Shown piece by piece: positions 34,296-34,379 of a DNA stretch of 34,379 nucleotides. The translations under genes and the position numbers were made by a program. The stretch comes from Arenicellales bacterium (GTDB taxonomy: Bacteria > Pseudomonadota > Gammaproteobacteria > Arenicellales > JAANXG01): positions 1-34,379 of the forward strand of contig JASJAT010000036.1 of assembly GCA_030066885.1 (NCBI GenBank). Direction: 5' to 3'. Every line of letters starts with the position of its first letter. Position 1 is the first letter of the stretch. Below the pieces are notes generated by a model. It was not told the DNA's origin. It saw only the letters and a program-made list of their open reading frames with translations, and made no database searches.

Positions 34296-34379
34296 ACCGG
34301 GGACAGTATACTTTTTAATATTTTACATCTACCTTATGTGACGCGTTAGCTGTCCATTAAAAAGTATACTGTCCCCGGT
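34296..34379. repeat. Perfect 24-bp inverted repeat (ACCGGGGACAGTATAC family)
   Basis: ACCGGGGACAGTATACTTTT plus TAAT (34296-34319) is repeated as its exact reverse complement at 34356-34379, with a 36-bp centre. A related but imperfect pair lies at 21468-21596 around a REP dimer. No ORF is inside. The window ends on the last base of the repeat. Confidence 0.8.

Overview
The window is chromosomal housekeeping DNA from a gammaproteobacterium of roughly 50% G+C. The affiliation rests on protein sequences and on gene order: rpmB-rpmG-radC next to coaBC-dut, parE-parC side by side, an AceK homologue, an E. coli-type Mak fructokinase and an IspA/XseB pair. Some blocks (gltA-sucA-sucB-lpd without sdh between them; folE2 beside ispA) are also common in betaproteobacteria, so I cannot name a genus. 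No prophage, transposase gene, tRNA, rRNA or CRISPR array was seen. Many genes lack a clear Shine-Dalgarno sequence and several use TTG, GTG or apparently ATT starts.

Layout. 1-1789 (+): the C-terminus of HemN, then moaB and panB. 2007-3410 (-): a SAM methyltransferase and pdxH. 3679-5078 (-): rpmB-rpmG with a good terminator, then radC. 5229-6864 (+): coaBC overlapping dut. 7056-14099 (+): gltA and the complete 2-oxoglutarate dehydrogenase complex (sucA, sucB, lpd). 14211-17433 (+): a phosphomannomutase/phosphoglucomutase and a ClC-type chloride transporter with CBS domains. 17671-20332: a metallophosphoesterase (-) and a divergent AceK (+). 20512-21465 (+): a membrane protein of unknown function. 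21602-27014 (-): aminotransferase, parC, parE. 27181-29801 (-): a DUF3501 protein, a two-[4Fe-4S] CCG-domain oxidoreductase and rubrerythrin. 29933-32010 (+): xseB, ispA, folE2. 32014-34291: a retropepsin-like protease (-), then Mak fructokinase and a small hypothetical protein (+).

How the genes work together. Citrate synthase, the OGDH complex and AceK (isocitrate dehydrogenase kinase/phosphatase) all act on the oxidative TCA cycle and its branch to the glyoxylate shunt. Rubrerythrin, the Fe-S oxidoreductase and DUF3501 look like one peroxide- or redox-responsive unit; a near-consensus promoter with a 23-bp palindrome of Fur-superfamily (PerR/Irr) type lies in front of rubrerythrin.

The most unusual content is intergenic. 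Two classes of repeats built from 7-nt units (one ending AAAG, one ending CTAG) occur at five loci, four of them as inverted arms around a unique centre. There are also REP-like GTAGGAGCGG elements, perfect inverted repeats beginning ACCGGGGACAGTATAC (one enclosing a REP pair), and a MITE-like element with ATATTGCATCA ends present at three sites. None encodes a protein.
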